From NCBI GenBank assembly GCA_964528445.1, contig CAZGSL010000006.1, positions 1-64,000 on the forward strand: a stretch of 64,000 bases of DNA, written 5' to 3'. A model generated the notes under the pieces. That model was not told where the DNA came from. It searched no databases and worked only from the letters and a program-made list of their open reading frames with translations. The translations under genes and the position numbers were made by a program. The first letter of the stretch is position 1. The number at the start of each line of letters is the position of its first letter. Shown here in pieces: positions 25,818 through 34,596 of the stretch. This DNA is from JAXHMM01 sp964528445. Its GTDB lineage: Bacteria; Bacteroidota; Rhodothermia; Balneolales; Balneolaceae.

Positions 25818-27416
25818 TTAGGACGAAGGTCCCGCCTCGATCAGCTCCTTGCTCGCCTCGTCTTCGAACTGCCGGAAGTTCTCCCTGAACATATCCGCCA
25901 GTTTCCGCGCCCGCTCGTCGTATGCGTCGGTATTGTCCCAGGTGGCACGCGGCGTAAGCAGATCGTTCGGTATGCCGTCCACGCTTTGGGGAACGCCGAT
26001 GCCGAAGACCGGATCGGCCTTGAAGTCGGCGCCCTCCAGATTTCCGTCGAGTGCCTCGCTCAGCATCCGCCGGGTATGCTTCAGCCTGATCCGGTGACCC
26101 GTCCCGTAGGGCCCGCCCGTCCAGCCGGTGTTGATGAGCCAGACGCTGGCATCGTGGTCGCGAATCTTGTCGGCGAGCAGCCGGGCGTAGACGGTGGGAT
26201 GCAGCGGCATGAACGGCGCGCCGAAACAGGCCGAAAAGGTGGCCTGCGGCTCGGTGACCCCCCGCTCCGTACCGGCCACCTTGGCGGTGTAGCCGCTGAT
26301 GAAGTGGTACATCGCCTGTTCGGGGGAGAGCTTGGAGATGGGAGGAAGTACCCCGAAGGCGTCGCAGGTCAGAAAAATGACATTGCTGGGATGGGTGCCC
26401 CGTCCCGCCTCGCTGGCGTTGGGGATGTACTCGATGGGGTAGGAGCAGCGGGTGTTCTGGGTGTAGCTCACGTCCTCGAAATCCGGGCTCCGGTTCTCGT
26501 CCAGCACCACGTTCTCTAGTATGGTGCCCGGCATTTTGGTGGTGGCGTAGATTAGCGGTTCGCCCTCCTCGGAGAGGTTGATGGTTTTGGCGTAGCAGCC
26601 GCCCTCGATGTTGAATACGCCCTCGTCGCTCCAGCCGTGCTCGTCGTCCCCGATCAGGATCCGGTCGGGATCGGAGGAGAGGGTGGTCTTGCCGGTGCCC
26701 GACAGGCCGAAAAATACGGCGGTTTCGCCCTCCTCGTTCATATTGGCCGAGCAGTGCATGGCCATGACGTCGTTTTTGGGCAGCAGGTAATTCATGACGG
26801 AGAAGATGCCTTTTTTCACCTCCCCGGAGTAGAGCGTACCTCCTATCAGGATAATCTTCTTGTCGAAGTGCACAAAAATGAACGTCTCCGACCGGGTGCC
26901 GTCCTCCTCCGGATCGGCCTTGAAATTGGGTGCGGCCAGTACGGTGAAGTCGGGTTCGTGATCCTCCAGCTCTCCGCGGGAGGGGCGGATAAACATGTTG
27001 TGGGCGAAGAGCCCGTGGTAGGCGGCCTCGCTGACCACGCGGACGTTGAGCCGGTGGGCCGGCTCGGCCCCTGCGTAGCAGTCCTTGATGTAGAGTTTCT
27101 TGTCTGACAGATAATCGGTAACCTTGTCGTAGAGCCGGTTGAAAGTGGCTTCGTCCACGGGCTGATTGATCTCTCCCCAGTCGATGTCGTCGTGAATGGA
27201 GGGCAGGTCCACGATGTATTTATCCTCGGGCGAGCGGCCTGTGTACTTGCCCGTCAGCACCCGCAGGGCATAGTCGCGGGTGAGAATCGCCTCGCCGTTT
27301 CCGATCGCCTCCTCGTAAAGTTCGGGGGGCGTTAAATTCCAGAGGGTATTATCATTATCTTCCAGGCCTAGGTATTCCAGTCCGACGGAACTGCGAGGAT
27401 GTGATTGGTTACTCAT
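25818..27416 (-). CDS. pckA: Phosphoenolpyruvate carboxykinase (ATP)
   Basis: 532 residues from the ATG at 27416 (MSNQSHPRSSVGLEYLGL); an ATG at 27500 would add a hydrophobic, non-family stretch. The enzyme makes PEP from oxaloacetate with ATP, the entry to gluconeogenesis. Motifs: LTGKYTGRSPEDKYIVD, HMFIRPSRGEL, GTLYSGEVKKGIFSVMN, the kinase-1a loop FFGLSGTGKTTLSSDP, LIGDDEHGWSDEGVFNIEGG and GWTGGPYGTGHRIRLK. The ATP type is indicated by this motif set and length. Single-gene unit, divergent from aguB across 110 bp. Confidence 0.97.
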   Translation of the reverse strand: MSNQSHPRSSVGLEYLGLEDNDNTLWNLTPPELYEEAIGNGEAILTRDYALRVLTGKYTGRSPEDKYIVDLPSIHDDIDWGEINQPVDEATFNRLYDKVTDYLSDKKLYIKDCYAGAEPAHRLNVRVVSEAAYHGLFAHNMFIRPSRGELEDHEPDFTVLAAPNFKADPEEDGTRSETFIFVHFDKKIILIGGTLYSGEVKKGIFSVMNYLLPKNDVMAMHCSANMNEEGETAVFFGLSGTGKTTLSSDPDRILIGDDEHGWSDEGVFNIEGGCYAKTINLSEEGEPLIYATTKMPGTILENVVLDENRSPDFEDVSYTQNTRCSYPIEYIPNASEAGRGTHPSNVIFLTCDAFGVLPPISKLSPEQAMYHFISGYTAKVAGTERGVTEPQATFSACFGAPFMPLHPTVYARLLADKIRDHDASVWLINTGWTGGPYGTGHRIRLKHTRRMLSEALDGNLEGADFKADPVFGIGVPQSVDGIPNDLLTPRATWDNTDAYDERARKLADMFRENFRQFEDEASKELIEAGPSS

Positions 27417-27526
27417 CAGAAATTTGAGACGGTTTTTGGTTTTGTCGATTAAAAAAATGCTCCAAATAGAGCGTGTTAGTATACGAATAATTATGGTCAA
27501 TATGAGAGCTTCAAACGGTTCGCAAA

Positions 27527-28393
27527 ATGGAAAATAAGTCGCTCTCTTTGGCGCTTGTTCAGCATGCCTGCACCGGGGATCCCGGAGAAAACCTGGAGCG
27601 CGCCTGCCGGCTGGTCGAGGAGGCTGCCGGACGCGGCGCGAGCCTGGTCTGCCTGCAGGAACTGTTCCATACCACCTACTTCTGCCGGGAGATGGAGGAG
27701 CGCTATTTCGACTGGGCCGAGCCGGCGGACGGCCCCCTGGCCGGACGCCTCTGCGAACTGGCGGGGGACCTGGATATCACCCTGGTGGCGCCGTTTTTTG
27801 AGCGCCGGGCGCCGGGACTCTATCACAACGCCCTGATGGTGATCGGCCGGGAGGGAAACCGCCGGGGCATCTATCGGAAGAAGCACATACCGGACGACCC
27901 GGGATTTTACGAAAAGTACTACTTCGCCCCGGGAGAAGATCCCTACCGCGTCTACGACACCGGGCCGCTCCGCATCGGTCCGCTGATCTGCTGGGACCAG
28001 TGGTTCCCCGAGGCGGCGCGCATCACCGCTCTCAAGGGAGCCGAGCTGCTGATCTATCCCACGGCCATAGGCGCGCTGCCGGAAGAGGACGAAGAGACCG
28101 AACAGGCGTACCTGGAGGCGTGGACGACCATCCAGCGCAGCCACGCCATCGCCAACGGCTGCTTTGTCGCGGCGATCAACCGGGTCGGGACGGAGGGGGG
28201 CACCCGGTTCTGGGGACAATCGTTCGTGGCCGGGCCCTTCGGGGAGATCCTCGGCCGGGCGGGAACAGGGGAGGAGATTCTCCTGGTGGAGCTGGACCGG
28301 TCGGCCATCGAGCGACAGCGGCGGACCTGGCCCTTTTTCAGGGACCGCCGGATCGATACCTATGCCCCCATTCTGAAGCGTTATGATGACTAG
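27527..28393 (+). CDS. aguB: N-carbamoylputrescine amidase
   Basis: 288 residues of the nitrilase superfamily. It hydrolyses N-carbamoylputrescine to putrescine, CO2 and ammonia. The Glu-Lys-Cys triad is visible: E45 in CLQELFHTTYF, K118 in GIYRKKHIPDDPGFYEKYYF, C155 in PLICWDQWFPEAAR. HIPDDPGFYEKYYF and ICWDQWFPEA are typical of AguB. The 3' end overlaps aguA by 11 bp, so both are made together. With aguA it gives the plant/bacterial agmatine route; no arginine decarboxylase (speA) is in the window. Confidence 0.95.
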   Translation: MENKSLSLALVQHACTGDPGENLERACRLVEEAAGRGASLVCLQELFHTTYFCREMEERYFDWAEPADGPLAGRLCELAGDLDITLVAPFFERRAPGLYHNALMVIGREGNRRGIYRKKHIPDDPGFYEKYYFAPGEDPYRVYDTGPLRIGPLICWDQWFPEAARITALKGAELLIYPTAIGALPEEDEETEQAYLEAWTTIQRSHAIANGCFVAAINRVGTEGGTRFWGQSFVAGPFGEILGRAGTGEEILLVELDRSAIERQRRTWPFFRDRRIDTYAPILKRYDD

Positions 28394-29486
28394 CACGTCG
28401 AAAACCCCCCGCGAGCTGGGCTACCGCATGCCCGCCGAGTGGCATCCCCACGCCGCCACCCAGCTGCACTGGCCTTCCAACCGGGAGACCTGGCCGGGGG
28501 AGCGGCTGGATCGGGTGGAGGAGGTCTATGGGCGGATCCTGAGCGTATTGAGCTGCCGTGAGCCGGTCCACCTGCTGGTGTCCGGCCGGGAGGCGGAGGA
28601 GAGGGCCCGGAAAACGCTCAGCCGGTTTCCGGCGGAGGCCGGTCGTATTCACTGGCACCGCCGGCGGATAAACGACGTCTGGGCGCGGGACTGCGGACCC
28701 ATTTTCGTGCGGAGGGAGGAGGCCTCCGGCGGGGAGTCTCCCGAATTTGCCCTGACCGACTGGGAATACAACGCCTGGGGAGGCAAATACCCGCCGTGGG
28801 ATGACGACAACGCCCTGCCGCGCTGGTTTGCCGACCGTTTCTCCATTCCCCGGTTCGAGGCGGGGATGGTGCTGGAGGGGGGCGCGGTCGAAACCGACGG
28901 AGAGGGAACCCTGATCACCACCGAATCGGTGCTGCTCAATCCCAACCGCAACCCGGAAATGGACCGGTCCGATATAGAAAAGAGGCTCCGGGATTATCTG
29001 GGCGTGGAGAAGGTCATCTGGCTGGAGGAGGGACTGGCGGGGGACGACACCGACGGGCACGTGGACGACCTTACCCGGTTCCTGGCGCCCGGCGTCCTCC
29101 TCACCGTGACCGCGGGGGAGGAAGACGTCAACCACCGGGTGCTGCAGCGCAACCTGGAAATCCTGCGCTCCTCCACCGACGCCAAAGGGCGGGATTTTGC
29201 CATCGAAACGCTGCCGCTCCCGGAAACCCGCATCCGGGGGACCACGGTGGACGGGTCCGAACACGTTCCGGCCAGCTACGCCAACTTCTACCTGGCCAAC
29301 GGCGCGGTGCTGGTGCCGCTCTACGACGATCCGAACGACGCGAAGGCCATGGATCTGTTTGCCCGGCGGTTTCCCGGTCGCGACATCGCCGGGATTCCCT
29401 GCTCCGACCTGGTGTGGGGACAGGGGTCCCTCCACTGCGTCACCCGGGAGCTCTACGGTATCGATCCGGCATCGGCAAAAGATTAA
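28383..29486 (+). CDS. aguA: Agmatine deiminase
   Basis: 367 residues. AguA converts agmatine to N-carbamoylputrescine, the substrate of the neighbouring AguB. Guanidino-modifying (pentein) fold motifs: MPAEWHPHAATQLHWPSN, INDVWARDCGPIFV, VLEGGAVETDGEGTLITT, DDTDGHVDDLTRF and the C-terminal nucleophile C352 in VWGQGSLHCVTRE. It starts inside the last codons of aguB. It ends 121 bp before gatB; a terminator-like hairpin (29559-29600) follows. Confidence 0.95.
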   Translation: MMTSTSKTPRELGYRMPAEWHPHAATQLHWPSNRETWPGERLDRVEEVYGRILSVLSCREPVHLLVSGREAEERARKTLSRFPAEAGRIHWHRRRINDVWARDCGPIFVRREEASGGESPEFALTDWEYNAWGGKYPPWDDDNALPRWFADRFSIPRFEAGMVLEGGAVETDGEGTLITTESVLLNPNRNPEMDRSDIEKRLRDYLGVEKVIWLEEGLAGDDTDGHVDDLTRFLAPGVLLTVTAGEEDVNHRVLQRNLEILRSSTDAKGRDFAIETLPLPETRIRGTTVDGSEHVPASYANFYLANGAVLVPLYDDPNDAKAMDLFARRFPGRDIAGIPCSDLVWGQGSLHCVTRELYGIDPASAKD

Positions 29487-29506
29487 TAAAAGTCGCACAT
29501 CTTTAA

Positions 29507-29514
29507 TATCTTTG
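29507..29514 (+). promoter_or_regulatory. TAnnTTTG-type promoter element ahead of gatB
   Basis: TATCTTTG matches the Bacteroidota -7 consensus and is 21 bp after the aguA stop and about 100 bp before the gatB ATG. A -33 TTG is not evident. If it is used, the transcript would contain the hairpin at 29559-29600. Confidence 0.35.
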
Positions 29515-29558
29515 CCTTTCCCCTTCGCGATTTTGGGAGTGACCGTATTTGTGAGTGA

Positions 29559-29600
29559 CGCGGCTTTCGGGGCTCCCCGGAGCTCCCGCCGCGCTTTTTT
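29559..29600 (+). terminator. Intrinsic-terminator-like hairpin immediately before gatB
   Basis: CGCGGC (29559-29564) pairs with GCCGCG (29588-29593); the inside contains GGGGCTC / GAGCTCC, which pairs further (one G-U). CTTTTTT (29594-29600) follows directly. This is the textbook shape of a rho-independent terminator. It may end the aguB-aguA transcript, but it also stands only 7 bp before the chosen gatB start and downstream of the promoter-like element, so attenuation of gatB is possible. Confidence 0.6.
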
Positions 29601-29607
29601 AGAACGA

Positions 29608-31071
29608 ATGGTGGATCAGATGGGTACCATAGCGCATGAGGATTACGAAGCCGTCATCGGACTGGAGGTGCACTGCCAGCTCCTGACGGAGAGCAAGGCC
29701 TTCGCCCCGGTCTCCACCGAATTCGGTGGCATGCCCAATACCCAGGTCACCCCCCTCTGCCTGGGGCACCCGGGAACGCTTCCCGTACTGAACGAAAACC
29801 TGGTGCGCTATACCATTAAAATGGGTCTGGCTACCCACTGCGAGATCGCCCGCAAGTCCATATTCGCCCGCAAGAACTACTTCTACCCCGACCTTCCGAA
29901 GGGCTACCAGATCTCCCAGTATGAGACGCCGCTCTGCCGGAGCGGACACATCACCATTTCGGCGGAGGGGGAGGAGAAAAAGATCGGCATCACCCGGATT
30001 CACATGGAGGAAGACGCCGGCAAATCGATACACGACCAGGACCCGTTTCATACGCTTGTCGACCTTAACCGTGCCGGGGTGCCCCTGATCGAAATCGTAT
30101 CAGAACCCGACATACGCACCCCAAAGGAGGCCTACGCCTACCTCACGCGTATCAAACAGATCGTGCAGTACCTGGAAATCTGCGACGGCAACATGGAAGA
30201 GGGGAGTCTGCGCTGCGACGCCAATGTATCGGTCATGCCCCGGGGAAACCGGGAGTTCGGCACACGCACGGAGCTGAAGAACATGAACTCCTTCCGCAAT
30301 GTGGAACGCGCCCTGGAGTATGAAATCGAGCGCCAGATCGGCCTGCTCGAGAATGATCGCGAGGTGATTCAGGAGACCCTGCTGTGGGACGCCGACAAGC
30401 TGGAGACGCGTAAGATGCGGACCAAGGAGGAGGCCCACGACTACCGCTATTTCCCCGAGCCGGACCTCCCGCCGGTGGTGGTAACCGGGGAGATGCTGGA
30501 GGAGCTGCGCGAGGAGCTGCCCGAAATGCCGGATGTGCGGCGGAAACGCTTTGTGGAGGAGTACGGGATGAGTGCGGAGAACGCCCGGACGCTGACCGAC
30601 GACCGCTACCTGGCTGATTACTACGAAGAGGTGGCCGGGCAGGTGGAATCAGCCGGATCGGCCACCAGCCTGATCCTCACCGAAGTCCTGCGGGTCCTCA
30701 ACGACCGCAGCATCTCCATCCGGGAGTTTCCGGTTACCCCCGAGCGCCTCGGCGGACTCATCGCGCTGCGGGAAGACGACAAGATCAACTCTTCGGCGAT
30801 GACCGAGATCTTCAATGCCATGCTGGAGAGGGAGGCGGACGCGGAAGAGCTGGCCGAGGAGATGAATCTCCTGCAGGTTTCGGATACCGGGTTCATCGAG
30901 CCGATCGTGGAGGAGGTGCTCGAACAGCATCCCGACGAGGTGCGGCGGTTCCGCGAGGGGAAAAAAGGGTTGATCGGGTTTTTCATCGGCCAGGTCATGC
31001 AGCGTTCGCAGGGCAAAGCCAATCCCGAACTGGTGCGCGAGCTGATTGCAAGTAAGCTGGAAGAATCGTAA
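29608..31071 (+). CDS. gatB: Asp-tRNA(Asn)/Glu-tRNA(Gln) amidotransferase subunit B
   Basis: 487 residues from the ATG at 29608 (MVDQMGTIAHEDYEAVIGLE); an ATG at 29620 is an equal alternative. The frame stays open far upstream, but that part is a shadow of aguA. GatB activates and amidates mischarged Glu-tRNA(Gln) or Asp-tRNA(Asn) with GatA and GatC, which are elsewhere. Motifs: VIGLEVHCQLLTESKAF, ARKNYFYPDLPKGYQISQYE, RIHMEEDAGKSIHDQD, DLNRAGVPLIEIVSEPD, GSLRCDANVSVM and the YqeY-like tail (SSAMTEIFNAM, GKKGLIGFFIGQVMQRSQGK). A terminator-like hairpin abuts its start. Confidence 0.95.
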   Translation: MVDQMGTIAHEDYEAVIGLEVHCQLLTESKAFAPVSTEFGGMPNTQVTPLCLGHPGTLPVLNENLVRYTIKMGLATHCEIARKSIFARKNYFYPDLPKGYQISQYETPLCRSGHITISAEGEEKKIGITRIHMEEDAGKSIHDQDPFHTLVDLNRAGVPLIEIVSEPDIRTPKEAYAYLTRIKQIVQYLEICDGNMEEGSLRCDANVSVMPRGNREFGTRTELKNMNSFRNVERALEYEIERQIGLLENDREVIQETLLWDADKLETRKMRTKEEAHDYRYFPEPDLPPVVVTGEMLEELREELPEMPDVRRKRFVEEYGMSAENARTLTDDRYLADYYEEVAGQVESAGSATSLILTEVLRVLNDRSISIREFPVTPERLGGLIALREDDKINSSAMTEIFNAMLEREADAEELAEEMNLLQVSDTGFIEPIVEEVLEQHPDEVRRFREGKKGLIGFFIGQVMQRSQGKANPELVRELIASKLEES

Positions 31072-31107
31072 ATAGGACAACGAATCAACGTTAGGTAGCA
31101 GTCTTCG

Positions 31108-32472
31108 ATGAAGTACAAGTTAATCTGTCTGCTGACGGGTGCCGCGGCGCTTCTTGCCGCATCCTGTACGGACGCCCCCCCGGAAGACACCGCCCATATC
31201 AGCGGACAGCTTACCGTGGCCGACTCGTTGGACGCCAGCGGGGACTATTCGGGCATTGGCGTGAGCGTCATCAACCGTGACACCGGCTCCGGCGGACGCG
31301 ATACCCTTTTTCATTCGGTAACCGATCGGGAGGGGCGGTTCGAGGGAACGATCCGCATACCTTCCCAGGATACCTATCCCCTGGTCTTCTCCCGGAACGG
31401 GGAGCAGGTCGGGGAGACGACCCTCTACCTGTCGGCGGACGACAGCGTGAGCGTCTCCGGCGACCTCGCAGACCTGCAGCAGACCCTGGAGATCTCCTCA
31501 CGGGAGCACAGCGCACTGGAGCTCCTGGAGCGGTTGGACCGCACCTTCAGCCGTGTCAGCCTCTACGCGCGGGCCGGACGGATTTCGGCGGACAGCCTTA
31601 CGGGGGAGATGGAGAAGTGGGGCGATCTCTACTGGGACGTCTACAGTCGCTACCCGGAGACCATCGCGGGAAAACAGGCGGCGACGGAAACCATCCGGCT
31701 TCTGAGTGTCCAGGATCCCGCCGAGATGATGCGGAAACTTCGGGAGATACGGGAGGACGAGGAGCTGGTGAATCTGGCGGCGATCCACGGCAAGGAGCGC
31801 GCTGCAAGGCAGCACGGACTGGACTATGCCCTGGCCTACCTGGACACCCTGCAGCGGTTGAATCCCGACGAAGAGTCCCTGCAGGGTATACGCATGGAGC
31901 GCATCAAGCTGCTGTACGACAGCGCGCGGGTGGAGAACGCCATGAACCTGCTGGCGGAATTCCAGGAGGATTACGCGGACGATTCGGCGGCCATGAGCTG
32001 GTCCGAATCCATCCGGTACGACCTGGAGTACCTGGCCCCGGGAGATACGATACCGGATTTCTCGTTCGGTGCCAATGGGGGGACGGTCAGCCGCGAATCG
32101 CTTATGGGATCTCCCTACATTCTTGAGATTACCAACCTCGCCAACAGCCTCTACCAGCAGCAGTTCGACCGGGCGGTGGTGATCCACAGCATTTACAAGA
32201 ACTACGGTCTCGACATCGTCACCATCCCGCTGGACGGCAGCCAGGTGACGGTGGAGGCTTTTTTCGAAGAGCGTGTGCGTCCCTGGCCGGTGGCCGGCGC
32301 GGGCGAATTCGATGCGGAGGAGCTGAGGGACCGTTTCAACATCCGAAGCCTGCCCACCCGTTTTTTGGTGGACAGCGAGGGGCGGATCGTCCGAAAATAC
32401 GTGAGGACCGAGTTTCGGGACATCATCCAGGGCATTCAGAACGTGATCGCCAACGAAGAACCACCGTCATGA
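31108..32472 (+). CDS. Lipoprotein with thioredoxin-like domain lacking the CxxC active site
   Basis: 454 residues. Signal peptide with lipobox LAASC (C20), so probably an outer- or inner-membrane lipoprotein facing the periplasm. Residues about 28-120 look like a beta-sandwich of the DUF4369/carboxypeptidase-regulatory type; about 130-300 is helical (LEYLAPGDTIPDF leads into the last domain). Residues about 315-450 follow a TlpA/AhpC thioredoxin fold (GDTIPDFSF, SPYILEITNLANSLYQQQFD, DIVTIPLDGSQVTVEAFF, IRSLPTRFLVDSEGRIVRKY) with the cis-Pro SLPT in place, but where TlpA has WCxxC there is NLANSLY, so no redox activity is expected. It ends with ATGA, overlapping tpiA by 4 bp. Confidence 0.8.
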   Translation: MKYKLICLLTGAAALLAASCTDAPPEDTAHISGQLTVADSLDASGDYSGIGVSVINRDTGSGGRDTLFHSVTDREGRFEGTIRIPSQDTYPLVFSRNGEQVGETTLYLSADDSVSVSGDLADLQQTLEISSREHSALELLERLDRTFSRVSLYARAGRISADSLTGEMEKWGDLYWDVYSRYPETIAGKQAATETIRLLSVQDPAEMMRKLREIREDEELVNLAAIHGKERAARQHGLDYALAYLDTLQRLNPDEESLQGIRMERIKLLYDSARVENAMNLLAEFQEDYADDSAAMSWSESIRYDLEYLAPGDTIPDFSFGANGGTVSRESLMGSPYILEITNLANSLYQQQFDRAVVIHSIYKNYGLDIVTIPLDGSQVTVEAFFEERVRPWPVAGAGEFDAEELRDRFNIRSLPTRFLVDSEGRIVRKYVRTEFRDIIQGIQNVIANEEPPS

Positions 32473-33245
32473 GCAGACCTATTCTGATAGCCGGTAACTG
32501 GAAAATGAATTGCGGTCCCGGCGAGGCAGCCGCCCTGCTGCGGGGCCTGACTGGGCGGCTGGACGGGCGGCCCGCCGGGGTGGAAATCCTCGTCTGTCCC
32601 CCGTTCGTCTCCATCCCCGCCGCGGAGGAAGTCCTGCAGGATGAGAAGAGCGTTCAGCTCGGGGCGCAGGATGTTCACTACGAGGATGAGGGCGCTTTTA
32701 CGGGGGAGGTGAGCACCGGCATGCTGCGGGAGCTGGGCTGTTCGCATGTGATCGTGGGACACTCCGAGCGGCGGGATTATTTCGGGGAGACCGACTCCAC
32801 GGTAAACCGTAAACTCCTCAGGGTGCTCTCCGCGGGAATGCGGCCCATTGTCTGCGTGGGCGAGTCGCTCCGCGAACGGAGGGACGGCACGCATCGCAAG
32901 CGGGTCCGCAAGCAGGTGGAGGCAGCCCTGACCGGCGTGGAGGAGGAAGAGGCCGGCCGGGTGATTGTGGCCTATGAGCCTATATGGGCCATTGGCACCG
33001 GCGAGACGGCCACGCCGGAACAGGCCCAGGAGATGCACGCGATGATCCGGGAGGCCGTCGCCGAACGCTCTTCGGAGTCCGCCGCCGAATCTCTTCTCAT
33101 CCTGTACGGGGGCAGCATGAAGCCCCACAACGCTGCATCCCTGCTGGAACAGGGAGATGTGGACGGGGGGCTGGTGGGTGGAGCCTCCCTGGAAGCGGAG
33201 AGTTTTGCCTCAATCGTTGAAATCGCCGAACAAATTTCAGAATAG
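32469..33245 (+). CDS. tpiA: Triosephosphate isomerase
   Basis: 258 residues. It interconverts dihydroxyacetone phosphate and glyceraldehyde 3-phosphate in glycolysis. Catalytic residues are all there: K12 in IAGNWKMNCGPGEA, His in VIVGHSERRDYFGE, Glu in VIVAYEPIWAIGTGETATPE; the phosphate loop ends in LLILYGGSMKPHNA and GGLVGGASLEAESF. The start ATG overlaps the stop of the lipoprotein gene (ATGA) and purD follows after 2 bp, so this is the middle of a tight three-gene unit. Confidence 0.97.
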   Translation: MSRPILIAGNWKMNCGPGEAAALLRGLTGRLDGRPAGVEILVCPPFVSIPAAEEVLQDEKSVQLGAQDVHYEDEGAFTGEVSTGMLRELGCSHVIVGHSERRDYFGETDSTVNRKLLRVLSAGMRPIVCVGESLRERRDGTHRKRVRKQVEAALTGVEEEEAGRVIVAYEPIWAIGTGETATPEQAQEMHAMIREAVAERSSESAAESLLILYGGSMKPHNAASLLEQGDVDGGLVGGASLEAESFASIVEIAEQISE

Positions 33246-33247
33246 TA

Positions 33248-34534
33248 ATGGGAACGAACGTACTTTTGCTGGGCAGCGGCGGACGGGAACACGCCATGGC
33301 CTGGAGCATCGCCCGGTCGGAACGGCTGGACACACTCTATATCGCCCCCGGCAATCCCGGAACCGCACAGGTAGGCACCAACGTGGAGCTGTCGCCCACC
33401 GACTTCGGGGCGGTGGCCGAATTTGCCGAAGAGAAGGATATCGGCCTGGTGGTGGTGGGACCCGAAAAGCCCCTGGTGGAAGGGATCGCCGACTACCTCG
33501 GCGAGCGCGACATACGCGTATTCGGACCCAGGCAGCATGCCGCCCGCCTGGAGGGGAGCAAGAAATTTGCCAATGAGTTCATGAAGAAAAACCGCGTCCC
33601 CACAGCGGAATTCACCAGCTTCGGGCGGGGCGAGTTCGATGACGCCCTGACGTATGTCAGGGAGCGGGGGGAATACCCCGTGGTTCTAAAAGCCGACGGC
33701 CTGGCGGGAGGCAAGGGGGTGTTTATCTGCGAGACGATCGAGGAGGTGGAGAACCGCCTCTCCCAGCTGAAGGAGGACGAACGGTTCCGGGAGGCGGCCG
33801 AAAAGCTGGTGATCGAGGAGTTCCTGGAAGGGGAGGAGGCCTCCGTGTTCGTGATATCGGACGGCGAGACGGCGCGTATTATTCACAACGCCCAGGATCA
33901 CAAGCGGATCGGAGAGGGGGACACCGGCCTCAATACGGGGGGGATGGGCGCCTACTGCCCGGCCCCGCTGATGACCGAGCGGATGATGGCGAGGGTGGAG
34001 AAGGAGATCGTACTGCCCACCATCTCGGCCATGCTGCTGGATGACCAACCCTACCAGGGCATCCTGTACTGCGGACTGATGATTACCGACGAGGGACCCA
34101 AGGTGGTGGAGTTCAACTGCCGTTTCGGAGATCCGGAGGGACAGGCTATCCTGCCGGCGCTGAAGACGGACCTGCTGGAGCTGATGCTGGCGGCGGCGGA
34201 AGGGAGGCTCTCGGAAATGCAGGTGAAGGTGGACAGCCGCTACCGCTGCTGCGTGGTGCTCGCCTCCGACGGATACCCGGTGGAGTACGAGAAGGGGAAA
34301 CCGATCGGGGGACTGGAGAATGTTTCGGGCGATGCGCTGATCTTTCACGCGGGTACGGCCATGAAAGACGGACAGCTGGTGACGGACGGGGGACGTGTGC
34401 TGAACGTGGTCGGATCGGGCGACAGCCTCCGGGAGGCGATCCGCAACACCTACGAGGAAGTGGAGAAGATTACATTTTCCAACCGGTACTACCGCAGCGA
34501 TATCGGGGCAAAGGGCCTGAAGTACGTGGGATAG
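33248..34534 (+). CDS. purD: Phosphoribosylamine-glycine ligase (GARS)
   Basis: 428 residues. PurD joins glycine to phosphoribosylamine with ATP, the second step of purine synthesis. Motifs: VLLLGSGGREHAMAW, LYIAPGNPGTAQVGTNVEL, VVGPEKPLVEGIADYL, VVLKADGLAGGKGVFIC, FLEGEEASVFVISDGE, NTGGMGAYCPAPLMT and KVVEFNCRFGDPEGQAILP. Full length. It begins 2 bp after tpiA and is the end of that unit; it converges on menE with a palindrome between. Confidence 0.97.
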   Translation: MGTNVLLLGSGGREHAMAWSIARSERLDTLYIAPGNPGTAQVGTNVELSPTDFGAVAEFAEEKDIGLVVVGPEKPLVEGIADYLGERDIRVFGPRQHAARLEGSKKFANEFMKKNRVPTAEFTSFGRGEFDDALTYVRERGEYPVVLKADGLAGGKGVFICETIEEVENRLSQLKEDERFREAAEKLVIEEFLEGEEASVFVISDGETARIIHNAQDHKRIGEGDTGLNTGGMGAYCPAPLMTERMMARVEKEIVLPTISAMLLDDQPYQGILYCGLMITDEGPKVVEFNCRFGDPEGQAILPALKTDLLELMLAAAEGRLSEMQVKVDSRYRCCVVLASDGYPVEYEKGKPIGGLENVSGDALIFHAGTAMKDGQLVTDGGRVLNVVGSGDSLREAIRNTYEEVEKITFSNRYYRSDIGAKGLKYVG

Positions 34535-34563
34535 CAAAGTTCCAGTTCTCCTGCCCCGAAACA

Positions 34564-34579
34564 CGCCGGAATTCCGGCG
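34564..34579. terminator. Palindrome between converging purD and menE
   Basis: CGCCGGAATTCCGGCG is a perfect 16-bp palindrome (6-bp stem, AATT loop) in the 62-bp gap between the two stop codons. Place and symmetry fit a bidirectional terminator; there is no T-run. Confidence 0.4.
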
Positions 34580-34596
34580 GAAATCCCGTCTCCGGT

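Noticed and set aside
29197..29607. Upstream extension of gatB
   Set aside because: Runs through aguA in another frame and through the terminator-like hairpin; GatB homology begins just after 29608.
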